DNA of 64,000 nt, taken from the NCBI GenBank assembly GCA_900752435.1, contig CAADVD010000018.1:12915-76914 (forward strand), given 5' to 3'. Under the pieces are notes generated by a model. The model was not told the origin of the DNA, made no database searches, and saw only the letters and a program-made list of their open reading frames with translations. Below, piece after piece: positions 17,795 to 26,019 of the stretch. The translations under genes were made by a program, and so were the position numbers. This DNA comes from Oscillospiraceae bacterium. GTDB lineage: Bacteria > Bacillota > Clostridia > Oscillospirales > Ruminococcaceae. Within the stretch, counting starts at the first letter, position 1. Each line of letters begins with the position of its first letter.

Positions 17795-18754
17795 CTATTT
17801 CAACATCCATACCGTAGCAAACGCCACCAATGTCTGCACAATAGCAAACCGAAATACCACATGCGTATTCGACCACCCTTTGTTCTTACGACAATGGTCA
17901 TGAATGGGGGTGCGTACATTCTTCATAATGCGAATTTTCAGAAAACGTGCCAAAGACAACTTAATCAAGCCAGCGCCGCCATCCACAATCAGCATCAGCG
18001 CCAACGGAATGAATAATAGCGCATTGCCGCTCTTCATCGCAGCAACGGCCAAAAACAGGCCAATGGCGCGCGAACCGGCGTCGCCCATCAACAACACGCT
18101 CGGCGTGGAATTGAACCACAGATAAGCCAACAGAGTAGCCACCAACAGCAAAATGGAATACTGAAAACCAGTATCCAGTGTATGAATGGTGCCGACGCCG
18201 TAAAACGCCAGCAGTGAAATCACCGAAAGCGTACCGCACAATCCGTCCACGCCATCGGAGCAATTCGTCACATTGATCGACACCCAAACTAAAACCACGC
18301 CCAAAATCACATAGACAACCGCCGGCAATTCCACTACGCCGCCAAACGGCCCAAAATCCAACGTACTGCCGTTGAAGTTCACAAAGGTAATAGCGGTTAC
18401 AATGGCAATGGCAAAATCCAGCAGTCCCTTTTTGAGCGGCCCCCATGGTTCCTCCGAGCCATCGTCAAAATAGCCTGTCAGCATCGCCGCAACCGTCAGT
18501 CCCAAGTACACCACCATTTCCCATTGAAACGGCACAAACAACAATGCTACCACGACAAACACGGCAATAAACACAAGCCCTGCTCCACGCGGTTTTCCTT
18601 TGGACAGTGCCCCGTCATGTGCGAACAAACGCCCTTCGTCCTTGGGTAATTTATTTTTTCCAAATTTCAGCACCAGCGCCGTCAGCGCATAAGCCAATAA
18701 AACCCCAAGCAACATCCACAAGCGACTGTCCGCTCCGAACCAAGTAACCAACAT
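17795..18754 (-). CDS. MraY/WecA-family phosphoglycosyl transferase (MraY-like)
   Basis: The 319-residue polytopic membrane protein has about ten hydrophobic segments and the family motifs: GYFDDGSEE (catalytic Asp pair), INVTNCSDGVDGL (Asn/Asp pair), and MGDAGSRAIG. The cytoplasmic loop equivalent to the MraY HHH motif reads PIHDHCRKNKGW, with the middle His replaced by Asp. It would transfer phospho-MurNAc-pentapeptide to undecaprenyl phosphate, making lipid I. It is outside any visible dcw cluster, so it could be either the main enzyme or a paralogue. The ATG follows AAGGAGAT. Confidence 0.82.
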   Translation of the reverse strand: MLVTWFGADSRLWMLLGVLLAYALTALVLKFGKNKLPKDEGRLFAHDGALSKGKPRGAGLVFIAVFVVVALLFVPFQWEMVVYLGLTVAAMLTGYFDDGSEEPWGPLKKGLLDFAIAIVTAITFVNFNGSTLDFGPFGGVVELPAVVYVILGVVLVWVSINVTNCSDGVDGLCGTLSVISLLAFYGVGTIHTLDTGFQYSILLLVATLLAYLWFNSTPSVLLMGDAGSRAIGLFLAVAAMKSGNALLFIPLALMLIVDGGAGLIKLSLARFLKIRIMKNVRTPIHDHCRKNKGWSNTHVVFRFAIVQTLVAFATVWMLK

Positions 18755-18845
18755 TTTTGTATCTCCTTCAAATTTTTATTTTGACATCCGATTCACGGTT
18801 ATTTCCTTTATCATACCTCATTATGCATTTAAAATCAAGCAGAAG

Positions 18846-18874
18846 AAAAACCGCTTGTCTGCACAAGCGGTTTT
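18846..18874. terminator. Intrinsic terminator after the ferredoxin gene
   Basis: Arms AAAACCGCTTGT and ACAAGCGGTTTT with a 4-nt loop and flanking T-rich sequence on the minus strand. Confidence 0.85.
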
Positions 18875-18895
18875 CATATGATGTACAAAACCTCA

Positions 18896-19066
18896 TTAGG
18901 CTTCCTGCGGAGCACCTACCGGGCAAGTACCAGCGCAAGCGCCACAAGAGATACAAGCGTCTGCATCGATCTCATATTTGCCGTCGCCGGCAGAGATTGC
19001 GCTTACCGGGCACTCAGCTTCACAAGCGCCGCAGCTAATGCATTCATCACTAATTGCGTATGCCAT
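18896..19066 (-). CDS. 2[4Fe-4S] clostridial-type ferredoxin
   Basis: This is a 56-residue electron carrier with two complete cluster motifs, CISCGACEAECP and CISCGACAGTCP, each giving three cysteines for one cluster and the fourth for the other. It is short and acidic, as expected of clostridial ferredoxins. The ATG at 19064-19066 lies 11 nt after AGGAGG. It has its own promoter and terminator, so it is probably a highly expressed single gene. Confidence 0.95.
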   Translation of the reverse strand: MAYAISDECISCGACEAECPVSAISAGDGKYEIDADACISCGACAGTCPVGAPQEA

Positions 19067-19099
19067 TGGTCCATACACCTCCTTCTCAAAACCATCTTC

Positions 19100-19129
19100 A
19101 TTGTACCACAAATAAGGTTCCGTTTGCAA
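19100..19129 (-). promoter_or_regulatory. Ferredoxin gene promoter
   Basis: Minus-strand TTGCAA (19124-19129) and TACAAT (19100-19105) with an 18-bp spacer, about 35 bp upstream of the start codon. Confidence 0.7.
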
Positions 19130-19190
19130 TAGAAAATGCAGAATTGACAAAGAAAACTTTAAATATTTACAAATTATGCGCAAATTCCAG

Positions 19191-20060
19191 CTATTTATCT
19201 TCCAGCTTAGACAACTCAGCCAATTCATTGCGATTAACGCGAATACGCGCGTCCTTAAGCAAGAGTACTTCTTCCTTTTTGTATGTGCGTGGCGATGCAT
19301 CCGGTTTTCCATCAAGCCGCACATGAAGCACACCGGTCAAAATGTTGGCTTCGACTACCGTGCCCTTTCCATCCGGTGTTTTGACATAAGCGCCGACCTT
19401 TGGCGTGATGGCCAGCAATTCCTCATAAGCCTCCTGCTCGTATTTTAGACAGCACATCAAGCGGCCACAGGTACCGGAAATCTTAGTCGGATTGAGCGAC
19501 AAGCTCTGCTCCTTCGCCATTTTAATGGAAACGGGCTGAAACTCACCCAAAAATGACGCACAGCAAAACGGGCGTCCGCAGATACCCAGACCTCCAAGCA
19601 TCTTCGACTCATCGCGTACACCAATTTGACGCAGCTCAATTCTCGTTTTGAACACGCTCGCCAAATCCTTGACCAACTCGCGGAAATCCACACGGCCGTC
19701 TGCGGTAAAGTAAAACAAAATCTTGTTCCCATCAAAAGTATACTCGACTTCCACCAATTTCATTTTCAGTTTATGCTTTTCAATTTTGGATACACAGATA
19801 GAGAACGCTTCCTTTTCTTTTGCCTTATTGCGTTCAACAGTGTCCAAATCCGCCTTGGTTGCCCGGCGAATCACCGGTTTCAGCGGTGCAACGACTTTGT
19901 CGTCCTCCACCATCCGGTTCGCCATTACCACTTCGCCGCACTCAATGCCGCGGGCAGTCTCGACAATCACACGATCCCCTGCTTTTAACTGTTCGCCTTT
20001 CGGCGCAAAATAATAAACTTTGCCTACGCTTTTAAAGCGTATTCCAATTACTTCAGTCAT
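19191..20060 (-). CDS. ricT: RicT/YaaT, PSP1-domain protein of the RicAFT complex
   Basis: The 289-residue protein is a PSP1-domain member of the YaaT/RicT family. It shows the conserved cysteine groups GGLGICGRPFCC and GTCGRLMCC, which in Bacillus bind [4Fe-4S] clusters with RicA and RicF. That complex promotes RNase Y-dependent mRNA maturation and phosphorelay activation. The ATG at 20058-20060 follows GGAGGG; an ATG four codons upstream includes the ribosome binding site itself. The order darA-holB-ricT matches the Bacillus yaaQ-holB-yaaT block. Confidence 0.93.
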   Translation of the reverse strand: MTEVIGIRFKSVGKVYYFAPKGEQLKAGDRVIVETARGIECGEVVMANRMVEDDKVVAPLKPVIRRATKADLDTVERNKAKEKEAFSICVSKIEKHKLKMKLVEVEYTFDGNKILFYFTADGRVDFRELVKDLASVFKTRIELRQIGVRDESKMLGGLGICGRPFCCASFLGEFQPVSIKMAKEQSLSLNPTKISGTCGRLMCCLKYEQEAYEELLAITPKVGAYVKTPDGKGTVVEANILTGVLHVRLDGKPDASPRTYKKEEVLLLKDARIRVNRNELAELSKLEDK

Positions 20061-20101
20061 GAACCCTCCCATGTTTTCATCTTAAATTTCAGATATTTTT
20101 C

Positions 20102-21073
20102 CTAATCGATTCGTTGTTTGATGCCGGCGCACAAATACACCAGCAGAAGATTGTAATTGGCGTTGGTCGACAGCTTGCCCTTAACCTCTTCCAAAAAATC
20201 AATCAAATGAATAAGCTGCATCCGCGACAGTCCAGACGACAGCGAACGAGCCAACTCATCCGAATCAGTCGAAGCATGCAATTTCAAAAACAGCGCACTG
20301 CGCAGCACAGCCAGCAAACGGACAAGCAGCAACATCAATTTGGCTTTGTCTTTTTCATAGGCCGTCAGTGCTTTTAAAAGCGGATATTCCCGTTTTGCCA
20401 CGATACACTGACAAAGAAGTTTCAAGTCCTCCTGAAGCGACTGAAAGTCCGCATCCGACAGTTGGCGAATTGCATTGCCTAAATTCCCCTGACTGATGGC
20501 GGCTACACTGGCCAACAAATCGGCCGGCTCATCCGGAAAACGCTCTGCAAGCGCTTCCTGCATCTGCTGGTCACTCAGTGGAAAAAGCTGAATCGGCATC
20601 AGACGGGACACCACCGTTTCCGGCAGCTGGTCGATGTTCGGCGCAGTCAGCAAAAACAGCGTGTGCTTCGGCGGTTCCTCCAGCGTTTTCAAAAACGCGT
20701 TGAACGCGCCGATGGTCATATTCTGCACATTAGTCAGGATGTAAATTTTTACTGCGCTTTCATTTGGCTTCACTGCGCAGTCGGCGCGGATGGCGCGCAC
20801 CAAATCAATGTGCACCGAACCTTTTGCTTCGCCGCCCAAATACACCTGCACATCGGGATGCGTACCATTCTCCATTTTTTTGCAGGACGTACAAAGTCCA
20901 CAGGGCTTTTGCTCGCCCTGACACAGCATGCTCTTGGCAAAAAGCCTTGCAAAAGTCTGCTTTCCCAGCCCTTTTTCACCATAGATCAGATAGGCGTGCC
21001 CCAGATTGCCGCTGGACAGCGTATGCGACAAAATCCGCTTTGCCGTTTCATTTCCGTAAAACGCAGTATTCAT
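20102..21073 (-). CDS. holB: DNA polymerase III subunit delta' (HolB)
   Basis: The 323-residue protein has a clamp-loader AAA+ domain with Walker A GEKGLGKQTFA, a zinc-binding cysteine cluster (CQGEQKPCGLCTSC), and TLEEPPKHTLFLLTA with SRLMPIQLFPL typical of delta'. It helps load the beta clamp. The ATG is 3 bp past the darA stop with only a weak ribosome binding site, which implies coupled translation. Its length is normal for the family. Confidence 0.92.
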   Translation of the reverse strand: MNTAFYGNETAKRILSHTLSSGNLGHAYLIYGEKGLGKQTFARLFAKSMLCQGEQKPCGLCTSCKKMENGTHPDVQVYLGGEAKGSVHIDLVRAIRADCAVKPNESAVKIYILTNVQNMTIGAFNAFLKTLEEPPKHTLFLLTAPNIDQLPETVVSRLMPIQLFPLSDQQMQEALAERFPDEPADLLASVAAISQGNLGNAIRQLSDADFQSLQEDLKLLCQCIVAKREYPLLKALTAYEKDKAKLMLLLVRLLAVLRSALFLKLHASTDSDELARSLSSGLSRMQLIHLIDFLEEVKGKLSTNANYNLLLVYLCAGIKQRID

Positions 21074-21076
21074 GCA

Positions 21077-21400
21077 CTAAATCTTTTCAAAACGTTCCAC
21101 GTTGGTCACAAAAATGGTAGCGCCGCCAACAGTTACTTCCACAGGGAACGGCGTATAAGAACCCAATCCATACGTTGCCGAAGACGGTACCATTTGTTTT
21201 CTCTTCTTGCTATTGGCCTTGATGACGTCAATGACGGCATCCACGTTTTCATCTTCTGTACACACCATAAAAGTCGTATTTCCCGACATTAAAAAGCCGC
21301 CGGTACTGGCCAGCTTCGTTGCAAAAAAGCCATTTTTCGTCAATTGTTTGGACACCACAACACTGTCATCATCGCTTACGATCGCATACACCAATTTCAT
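21077..21400 (-). CDS. darA: Cyclic di-AMP receptor DarA (PII-like, YaaQ)
   Basis: The 107-residue PII-like protein matches DarA/PstA throughout, with MKLVYAIVSDDD at the start, the G-rich loop LASTGGFLMSGNTTFMV and VGGATIFVTNVERFEKI at the end. DarA trimers bind c-di-AMP; partners are still poorly known. The ATG follows GGGAGGT. It is in the same block as holB and ricT, and the window also encodes a BusR-like c-di-AMP sensor. Confidence 0.95.
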   Translation of the reverse strand: MKLVYAIVSDDDSVVVSKQLTKNGFFATKLASTGGFLMSGNTTFMVCTEDENVDAVIDVIKANSKKRKQMVPSSATYGLGSYTPFPVEVTVGGATIFVTNVERFEKI

Positions 21401-21433
21401 AGCAGATGACCTCCCGTTTCCTGTAAGATGCTT

Positions 21434-22789
21434 CTATTTTACCACTTTCAGCGAAAGATTTCCACCATTTTTGCAAATATTTTTTATCTGTTTTGTTACC
21501 TGCTCACCCGGCATCACCACCGGAACGCCCGGCGGACACGCCGCAACGGTCTGCGCCGCAATGCGCCCCACTGCTTGTTCCACCGAAATTTCTTCCGCCT
21601 TCATCCAATACGCCTCATGCGGAAACAATTTTTGCGGCGGCAATGTGTACGCACAGCAAGCAGCTTCTTGTTTTGGCTTCTTCGGAAGCTGCTTCAACGC
21701 CTGCAGCAGCGCACCAACGTCCGTCTCTGTATGAAACGGCGACAACAGCAACACAGCATAGGAATCACTGTAATATTCACATTCTATATGATGCTTCATC
21801 GTATGCATACGAAATTCATCACCGCTCAAGCCCAAACAATGCAAATCAATCGTCAGCTTAGCAAAATCAACTGGATTGCGCAAGTGCGGAATCTGTTCCC
21901 TCGTCAGCTCCTCCCGAATCCCCTGCATCATCTTTTTCAAACGCGCAAAATCTTCTTCCGCACAGTCAGACAAATAACGATTACACAAATCCAACGACTG
22001 CAAAATCAGATAAGACGGACTGGTAGAACCAAAAAGGTTCATCGTCAGTTTGGCTTCTTCTTTGGTAAATGGACAGCATTCTCCCAAATGCAAATATGCG
22101 CCCCCTGTCAGAACGGGCAGTGTTTTATGCGCGCTGTCACAACACATGGTAACCCCTTGTTGAAGCGGGTGAACATTCTCTCCGGTAAATCGGAGATAAG
22201 CACCATGCGCATTGTCGCACAGCAGCGGTACGCCAGCGCGCCCGCATTCTTCCGCAATTCTTCCAATCTCCGCCGTATTCCCCAAATAATCGGGTGAAGT
22301 GATGTAAACAGCCGCGGCATCGGGATGAGCGCGAAGCGCCTGTTCCACCTGCTCCGGCGTAATGCGTCCACAAACGCCATAGGCGTCGCACTGCTCAGGC
22401 AGCAGCCAAACCGGTTCCAACCCAAGCAAAATACAGGCATGAACAAAAGCCATGTGCGCATTGCGTCCAGCAATGATTTTCTTCCCGCGGCGCGCAGCGA
22501 GAGCCAACATCGTCTGAATGCACAGAGTAGAACCCTCCGTAGAATAAAGGGTGTCGCGTGCGCCGAACAGCGCCGCCGCGTTTTGCTCCGATTGCCCGAT
22601 GATGCCGTCGGCTTCAAAAAGAGCGTCCGCACCGGTGATTTCCGTAATGTCATAAGCATACATGGAAGCAAGCGGATGCTTCAAATAAGGAGATTTCCCC
22701 TTATGTCCAGGCATAAAAAAACGATGTGTATCAGTTTGATTCAGCGATTGCACAAAATCGCAAATTGGCGTATTCGTGATAGAACGCAC
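21434..22789 (-). CDS. Orn/Lys/Arg decarboxylase-family PLP enzyme (SpeA/YaaO-like)
   Basis: The protein has about 450 residues. Landmarks are FFMPGHKG near residue 25, YDITEITGADALF, YSTEGSTLCIQTML, DNAHGAYLRF and the PLP lysine in SAHKTLPVLTGGAYL. It decarboxylates arginine, lysine or ornithine for polyamine synthesis. The start is uncertain: an in-frame TTG at 22813 lies inside the -10 box of the promoter at 22813-22841 and cannot be used from it, while the GTG at 22787-22789 gives a family-like N-terminus but overlaps the AAAAAGGAG. The gene precedes darA as yaaO does in Bacillus; tmk is absent between them. Confidence 0.88.
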   Translation of the reverse strand: MRSITNTPICDFVQSLNQTDTHRFFMPGHKGKSPYLKHPLASMYAYDITEITGADALFEADGIIGQSEQNAAALFGARDTLYSTEGSTLCIQTMLALAARRGKKIIAGRNAHMAFVHACILLGLEPVWLLPEQCDAYGVCGRITPEQVEQALRAHPDAAAVYITSPDYLGNTAEIGRIAEECGRAGVPLLCDNAHGAYLRFTGENVHPLQQGVTMCCDSAHKTLPVLTGGAYLHLGECCPFTKEEAKLTMNLFGSTSPSYLILQSLDLCNRYLSDCAEEDFARLKKMMQGIREELTREQIPHLRNPVDFAKLTIDLHCLGLSGDEFRMHTMKHHIECEYYSDSYAVLLLSPFHTETDVGALLQALKQLPKKPKQEAACCAYTLPPQKLFPHEAYWMKAEEISVEQAVGRIAAQTVAACPPGVPVVMPGEQVTKQIKNICKNGGNLSLKVVK

Positions 22790-22812
22790 TCCTTTTTCAA
22801 TCGGTTGAACCA

Positions 22813-22841
22813 ATTATAGCATATTCTTGTTATTTTGTCAC
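22813..22841 (-). promoter_or_regulatory. Promoter of the decarboxylase-darA-holB-ricT block
   Basis: Minus-strand GTGACA (22836-22841) and an extended TGCTATAAT -10 (TATAAT at 22813-22818), spacer 17 bp. Confidence 0.7.
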
Positions 22842-22920
22842 AATTCGATGGTTTACGATAACTGACACAATTTCTTCCTGTGAAAATTTGCAGATTCTTA
22901 AAAAACTTGCCCTATAACCT

Positions 22921-22950
22921 TTGACAAACCCTGTATAATGATGGTATGCT
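22921..22950 (+). promoter_or_regulatory. Probable promoter of the VanY-like gene
   Basis: TTGACA (22921-22926) and TATGCT (22945-22950) with an 18-bp spacer. A TATAAT at 22934-22939 is an alternative -10 but lacks a well-placed -35. Confidence 0.55.
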
Positions 22951-23013
22951 TATTTGAAGAAAATGACATTCCGGTTACAATTGTTTGACTTTCCAGCAGA
23001 GGAGACTTTACAG

Positions 23014-23952
23014 ATGTTGAAGAGAAATTTAAAACTGATGAAATTTTACAGCGGCCCCACAATACGCTTCGCAGTCCGTCCCTATCAAAAGTCAATACGC
23101 ACCATGCAATCCATCTCCATTGACGTAAACAATTCACTTGAAACGCCAATCCCTTCCAAGCGTCCTGCCAAACAGAAGAAAGCTGTAAAAAAGCGAAAAT
23201 CCGTTAATCTTCGTCCCATTGTTGTCTGCCTGATTGGAATACTATTGCTGATAATTCTGCTCATCTGGTACATTTTTCAATCGCTCAAGCCGGTTTCACC
23301 GTCTGCTCCAACTGCCAGTCAGCAATCCGCCCAAGCATCCGGTACAACAAACTCCGGTCTGCGTACCGACATTGACCCGGACGCATGGAATCTAATGCTG
23401 GTCAACAGCACTCATCCCATCGACGAAACGTATGCGCCAACCACCAAATCGATTAACGGCGAAGAAGAAGTGGACGAGCGTATTTACGATGCCACCATGG
23501 AGATGCTCCAAGCGGCAGAAGATGAAGGCTACTCCTTGCTGGTATGCTCCGCTTACCGCCCCTATGACTTGCAGGTGCGCCTATTTAATGAACAAATCGA
23601 CAGCGTCATGAGCACACAAGACGTGAGTGAGGAAGAAGCACGGGAAATTGCCGGTACGGTCGTGGCTGTTCCGGGAACCAGTGAGCATCAGACCGGTCTT
23701 TCCATGGATATCGTGACAATGGATCACCAAACACTGGATGAAGAAGTTCTGCAAACTCCAGAAATTCAATGGCTGTACAACAATTGCCACAAATTTGGCT
23801 TTATCGTCCGTTATCCGCAAAATAAGATGAACGAAACCGGCATCATCTATGAACCATGGCATTACCGCTATGTCGGTATCGAAGCGGCCACCGAAATTAT
23901 GACGCGCGGCATTACGTTGGAAGAATACTTGGCGGAAGCAGGCGTTGAATAA
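23014..23952 (+). CDS. VanY/DacB-type D-alanyl-D-alanine carboxypeptidase, membrane anchored
   Basis: The 312-residue protein has a basic cytoplasmic segment (KRPAKQKKAVKKRK), one transmembrane helix (about residues 68-90), a Ser/Pro/Gln linker and an extracytoplasmic M15B peptidase domain. Zinc and substrate motifs are seen: SAYRPYDLQVRLF, GTSEHQTGLSMDIV (His and Asp ligands), and EPWHYRYVG (catalytic Glu, His ligand). It would trim the terminal D-Ala from peptidoglycan stems. GAGGAG lies 9 nt before the ATG at 23014, which decides the start against earlier and later Met codons. Confidence 0.9.
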   Translation: MLKRNLKLMKFYSGPTIRFAVRPYQKSIRTMQSISIDVNNSLETPIPSKRPAKQKKAVKKRKSVNLRPIVVCLIGILLLIILLIWYIFQSLKPVSPSAPTASQQSAQASGTTNSGLRTDIDPDAWNLMLVNSTHPIDETYAPTTKSINGEEEVDERIYDATMEMLQAAEDEGYSLLVCSAYRPYDLQVRLFNEQIDSVMSTQDVSEEEAREIAGTVVAVPGTSEHQTGLSMDIVTMDHQTLDEEVLQTPEIQWLYNNCHKFGFIVRYPQNKMNETGIIYEPWHYRYVGIEAATEIMTRGITLEEYLAEAGVE

Positions 23953-23967
23953 ATTTCCTAAAAAGTA

Positions 23968-23996
23968 TTGACAAATTTTCAATTTTGCACTATAGT
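23968..23996 (+). promoter_or_regulatory. Promoter of the T-box/trpB transcript
   Basis: TTGACA (23968-23973) and TATAGT (23991-23996) with a 17-bp spacer. The transcript would begin near 24003. Confidence 0.8.
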
Positions 23997-24002
23997 GTTA
24001 AC

Positions 24003-24345
24003 AATAACCAAATTAATCAAACCGATGATGAAGAAGAGTACGTTTTGACATTCGATTCACAGAGAGCCGCAGATGGTGGAAATGCGGCAATGGAAGCAAA
24101 GCAGAATGGACTTCGGAGGGCAGGACGAACTGCTTTTGCACAGTAGTACCTGACGGGAACTCCTCCCGTTATACGTTTGACTCTTGGCCAAACAAGGAGA
24201 GCATATGCTGGTATGCAAAAATGAGTGGATGTATGCTTTCGAATACATCAAATTGGGTGGCACCGCAGAAGCTTTTATAAGCCTTTGTCCCGATGATTTA
24301 TGTTTTATTTTACAACATGGTCACCGGAACAAAGGCTTTTTATCT
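24003..24345 (+). promoter_or_regulatory. T-box riboswitch, tryptophan specifier
   Basis: The leader has the T-box element TGGCACCGC at 24258-24266, which pairs with the uncharged tRNA acceptor end. CCGA at 24022-24025 pairs with TCGG at 24113-24116 to close stem I, placing a TGG (24107-24109) in the specifier position; a GAAGAAGAGTA stretch and the apical GCCGC/GCGGC stem are also typical. An intrinsic terminator follows (arms GCCTTTGT at 24281-24288 and ACAAAGGC at 24329-24336, then Ts). Uncharged tRNA-Trp should favour read-through into trpB. Confidence 0.9.
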
Positions 24346-24387
24346 GCTCAATTCCGATGACCGCACTTAAGAAAGGGGAAATCACCA

Positions 24388-25767
24388 ATGGCAAAAATTC
24401 CACACAGACTGTATTTATCCGAAGATCAAATGCCGAAGCAATGGTACAATCTTCGCGCAGACATGAAAGAACAGCCCGACCCGCTCATCAACCCGGCGAC
24501 CATGAAACCGGCAGTGGAAGAGGATCTCTATCCGGTGTTCTGCAAAAAGCTGGCTCACCAGGAGATGGATGCCGAAACCCGCTACATCGACATTCCAGAA
24601 GAAGTTCAGGAGATGTATAAAATCTACCGCCCTTCCCCACTGATTCGCGCCTATAATTTAGAAAAAGCACTGGGAACACCGGCGAAAATTTACTACAAAT
24701 TTGAAGGTAACAACACCTCCGGAAGTCATAAACTGAATTCTGCAATTGCTCAGGCATACTATGCCAAAGATCAGGGATTGACCAGCCTAACCACAGAAAC
24801 CGGCGCCGGTCAATGGGGCACAGCGCTTTCGGAGGCTTGCTCCTATTTTGGCATCCCGCTGACGGTATTCATGGTTAAAGTATCGTATGAACAGAAGCCG
24901 TTCCGCAAAGCCGTAATGGAAACCTTTGACGGCCATGTCATTGCCAGCCCATCCATGACCACCAACGTTGGGCGTAAAATTTTGGCAGAAAATCCGAATA
25001 CCACCGGCAGTCTGGGCTGTGCGATTTCCGAAGCTGTGGAAAAAGCTGTGTCTACCGAAGGATGCCGCTATGTGCTGGGTTCGGTACTCAATCAGGTGCT
25101 GCTGCATCAATCCATCATCGGACTGGAATCCAAAACAGCCATGGAAATGCTGGATGAATATCCGGATGTGGTTGTCGGCTGTGCAGGCGGCGGCTCCAAT
25201 TTGGGCGGCTTAATTGCGCCGTTTATGCAGGATAAGCTGACCGGAAAAGCCAATCCACGCTTCGTGGCAGTGGAACCGGCATCCTGTCCTTCCCTGACGC
25301 GCGGCCGCTATGCATATGACTTCTGCGATACCGGAAAAATCACGCCAATGGCGAAGATGTACACACTGGGCTCTGGCTTCATTCCGTCCGCCAACCATGC
25401 AGGCGGCTTGCGCTATCATGGCATGTCGCCGATTCTGTCCAAACTGTATCACGACGGCTATATGGAAGCGGTATCCTATGAACAGACCAAAGTATTTGAA
25501 GCGGCAAAACTGTTTGCAAAAGTGGAAACCATTTTGCCGGCTCCAGAATCCTCCCATGCCATCAAAGGCGCCATCGATGAAGCGCTGAAATGCAAGGAAA
25601 CCGGCGAAGCGAAGACGATTTTGTTTGGTTTGACCGGTACGGGTTACTTTGATATGACCGCGTATGATTCGTTTAACAAAGGAACCATGACCGACTATAT
25701 CCCAACCGATGAGGATTTGCAAAAAGGCTTTGACAGCCTGCCGAAAATCCCGGGAATTCAGGAGTAA
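24388..25767 (+). CDS. trpB: Tryptophan synthase beta chain, TrpB2 type
   Basis: The 459-residue enzyme belongs to the longer TrpB2 group, with the N-terminal extension RLYLSEDQMPKQWYNL, RPSPLIRA and the PLP lysine at about 115 in SGSHKLNSA. The glycine-rich phosphate loop is CAGGGSNLGG and ETGAGQWGTALS follows the family. TrpB2 enzymes make tryptophan from indole and serine and often lack a TrpA partner; no trpA is adjacent here, so indole salvage is a reasonable reading. The ATG follows AAAGGGG. Expression is controlled by the preceding tryptophan T-box. Confidence 0.93.
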   Translation: MAKIPHRLYLSEDQMPKQWYNLRADMKEQPDPLINPATMKPAVEEDLYPVFCKKLAHQEMDAETRYIDIPEEVQEMYKIYRPSPLIRAYNLEKALGTPAKIYYKFEGNNTSGSHKLNSAIAQAYYAKDQGLTSLTTETGAGQWGTALSEACSYFGIPLTVFMVKVSYEQKPFRKAVMETFDGHVIASPSMTTNVGRKILAENPNTTGSLGCAISEAVEKAVSTEGCRYVLGSVLNQVLLHQSIIGLESKTAMEMLDEYPDVVVGCAGGGSNLGGLIAPFMQDKLTGKANPRFVAVEPASCPSLTRGRYAYDFCDTGKITPMAKMYTLGSGFIPSANHAGGLRYHGMSPILSKLYHDGYMEAVSYEQTKVFEAAKLFAKVETILPAPESSHAIKGAIDEALKCKETGEAKTILFGLTGTGYFDMTAYDSFNKGTMTDYIPTDEDLQKGFDSLPKIPGIQE

Positions 25768-25780
25768 ACGTTTTGTATTG

Positions 25781-25818
25781 CAAAAGCAGATGTCAAATAA
25801 ACTTGGCATCTGCTTTTG
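25781..25818. terminator. Terminator after trpB
   Basis: Arms CAAAAGCAGATG and CATCTGCTTTTG with a 14-nt loop, just past the stop codon. The T-run is short. The rest of the 250-bp gap holds only a promoter-like TGCTATAAT at 25981-25988. Confidence 0.75.
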
Positions 25819-26019
25819 TTGCATCGCAGAAAAGCTTTTTTCCGAATAGAATGAGTACTTTCCCACAATGACCTTAGTCAAAACCAATAAAACCATCCCA
25901 TTGCATCTTTTTCACTTTGCAACTTTTTCTAAAATCCCTTTTTTCCGGTACATGGAACTACAACTTTTCCTCTATCCTATGCTATAATAATAGAGAAGCA
26001 GAAAGGAGATGAGCCGACT

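Noticed and set aside
23994..24300. Possible tRNA or small RNA gene before trpB
   Set aside because: The structure is explained by a T-box leader, including the TGGCACCGC element and terminator; no tRNA cloverleaf was found.
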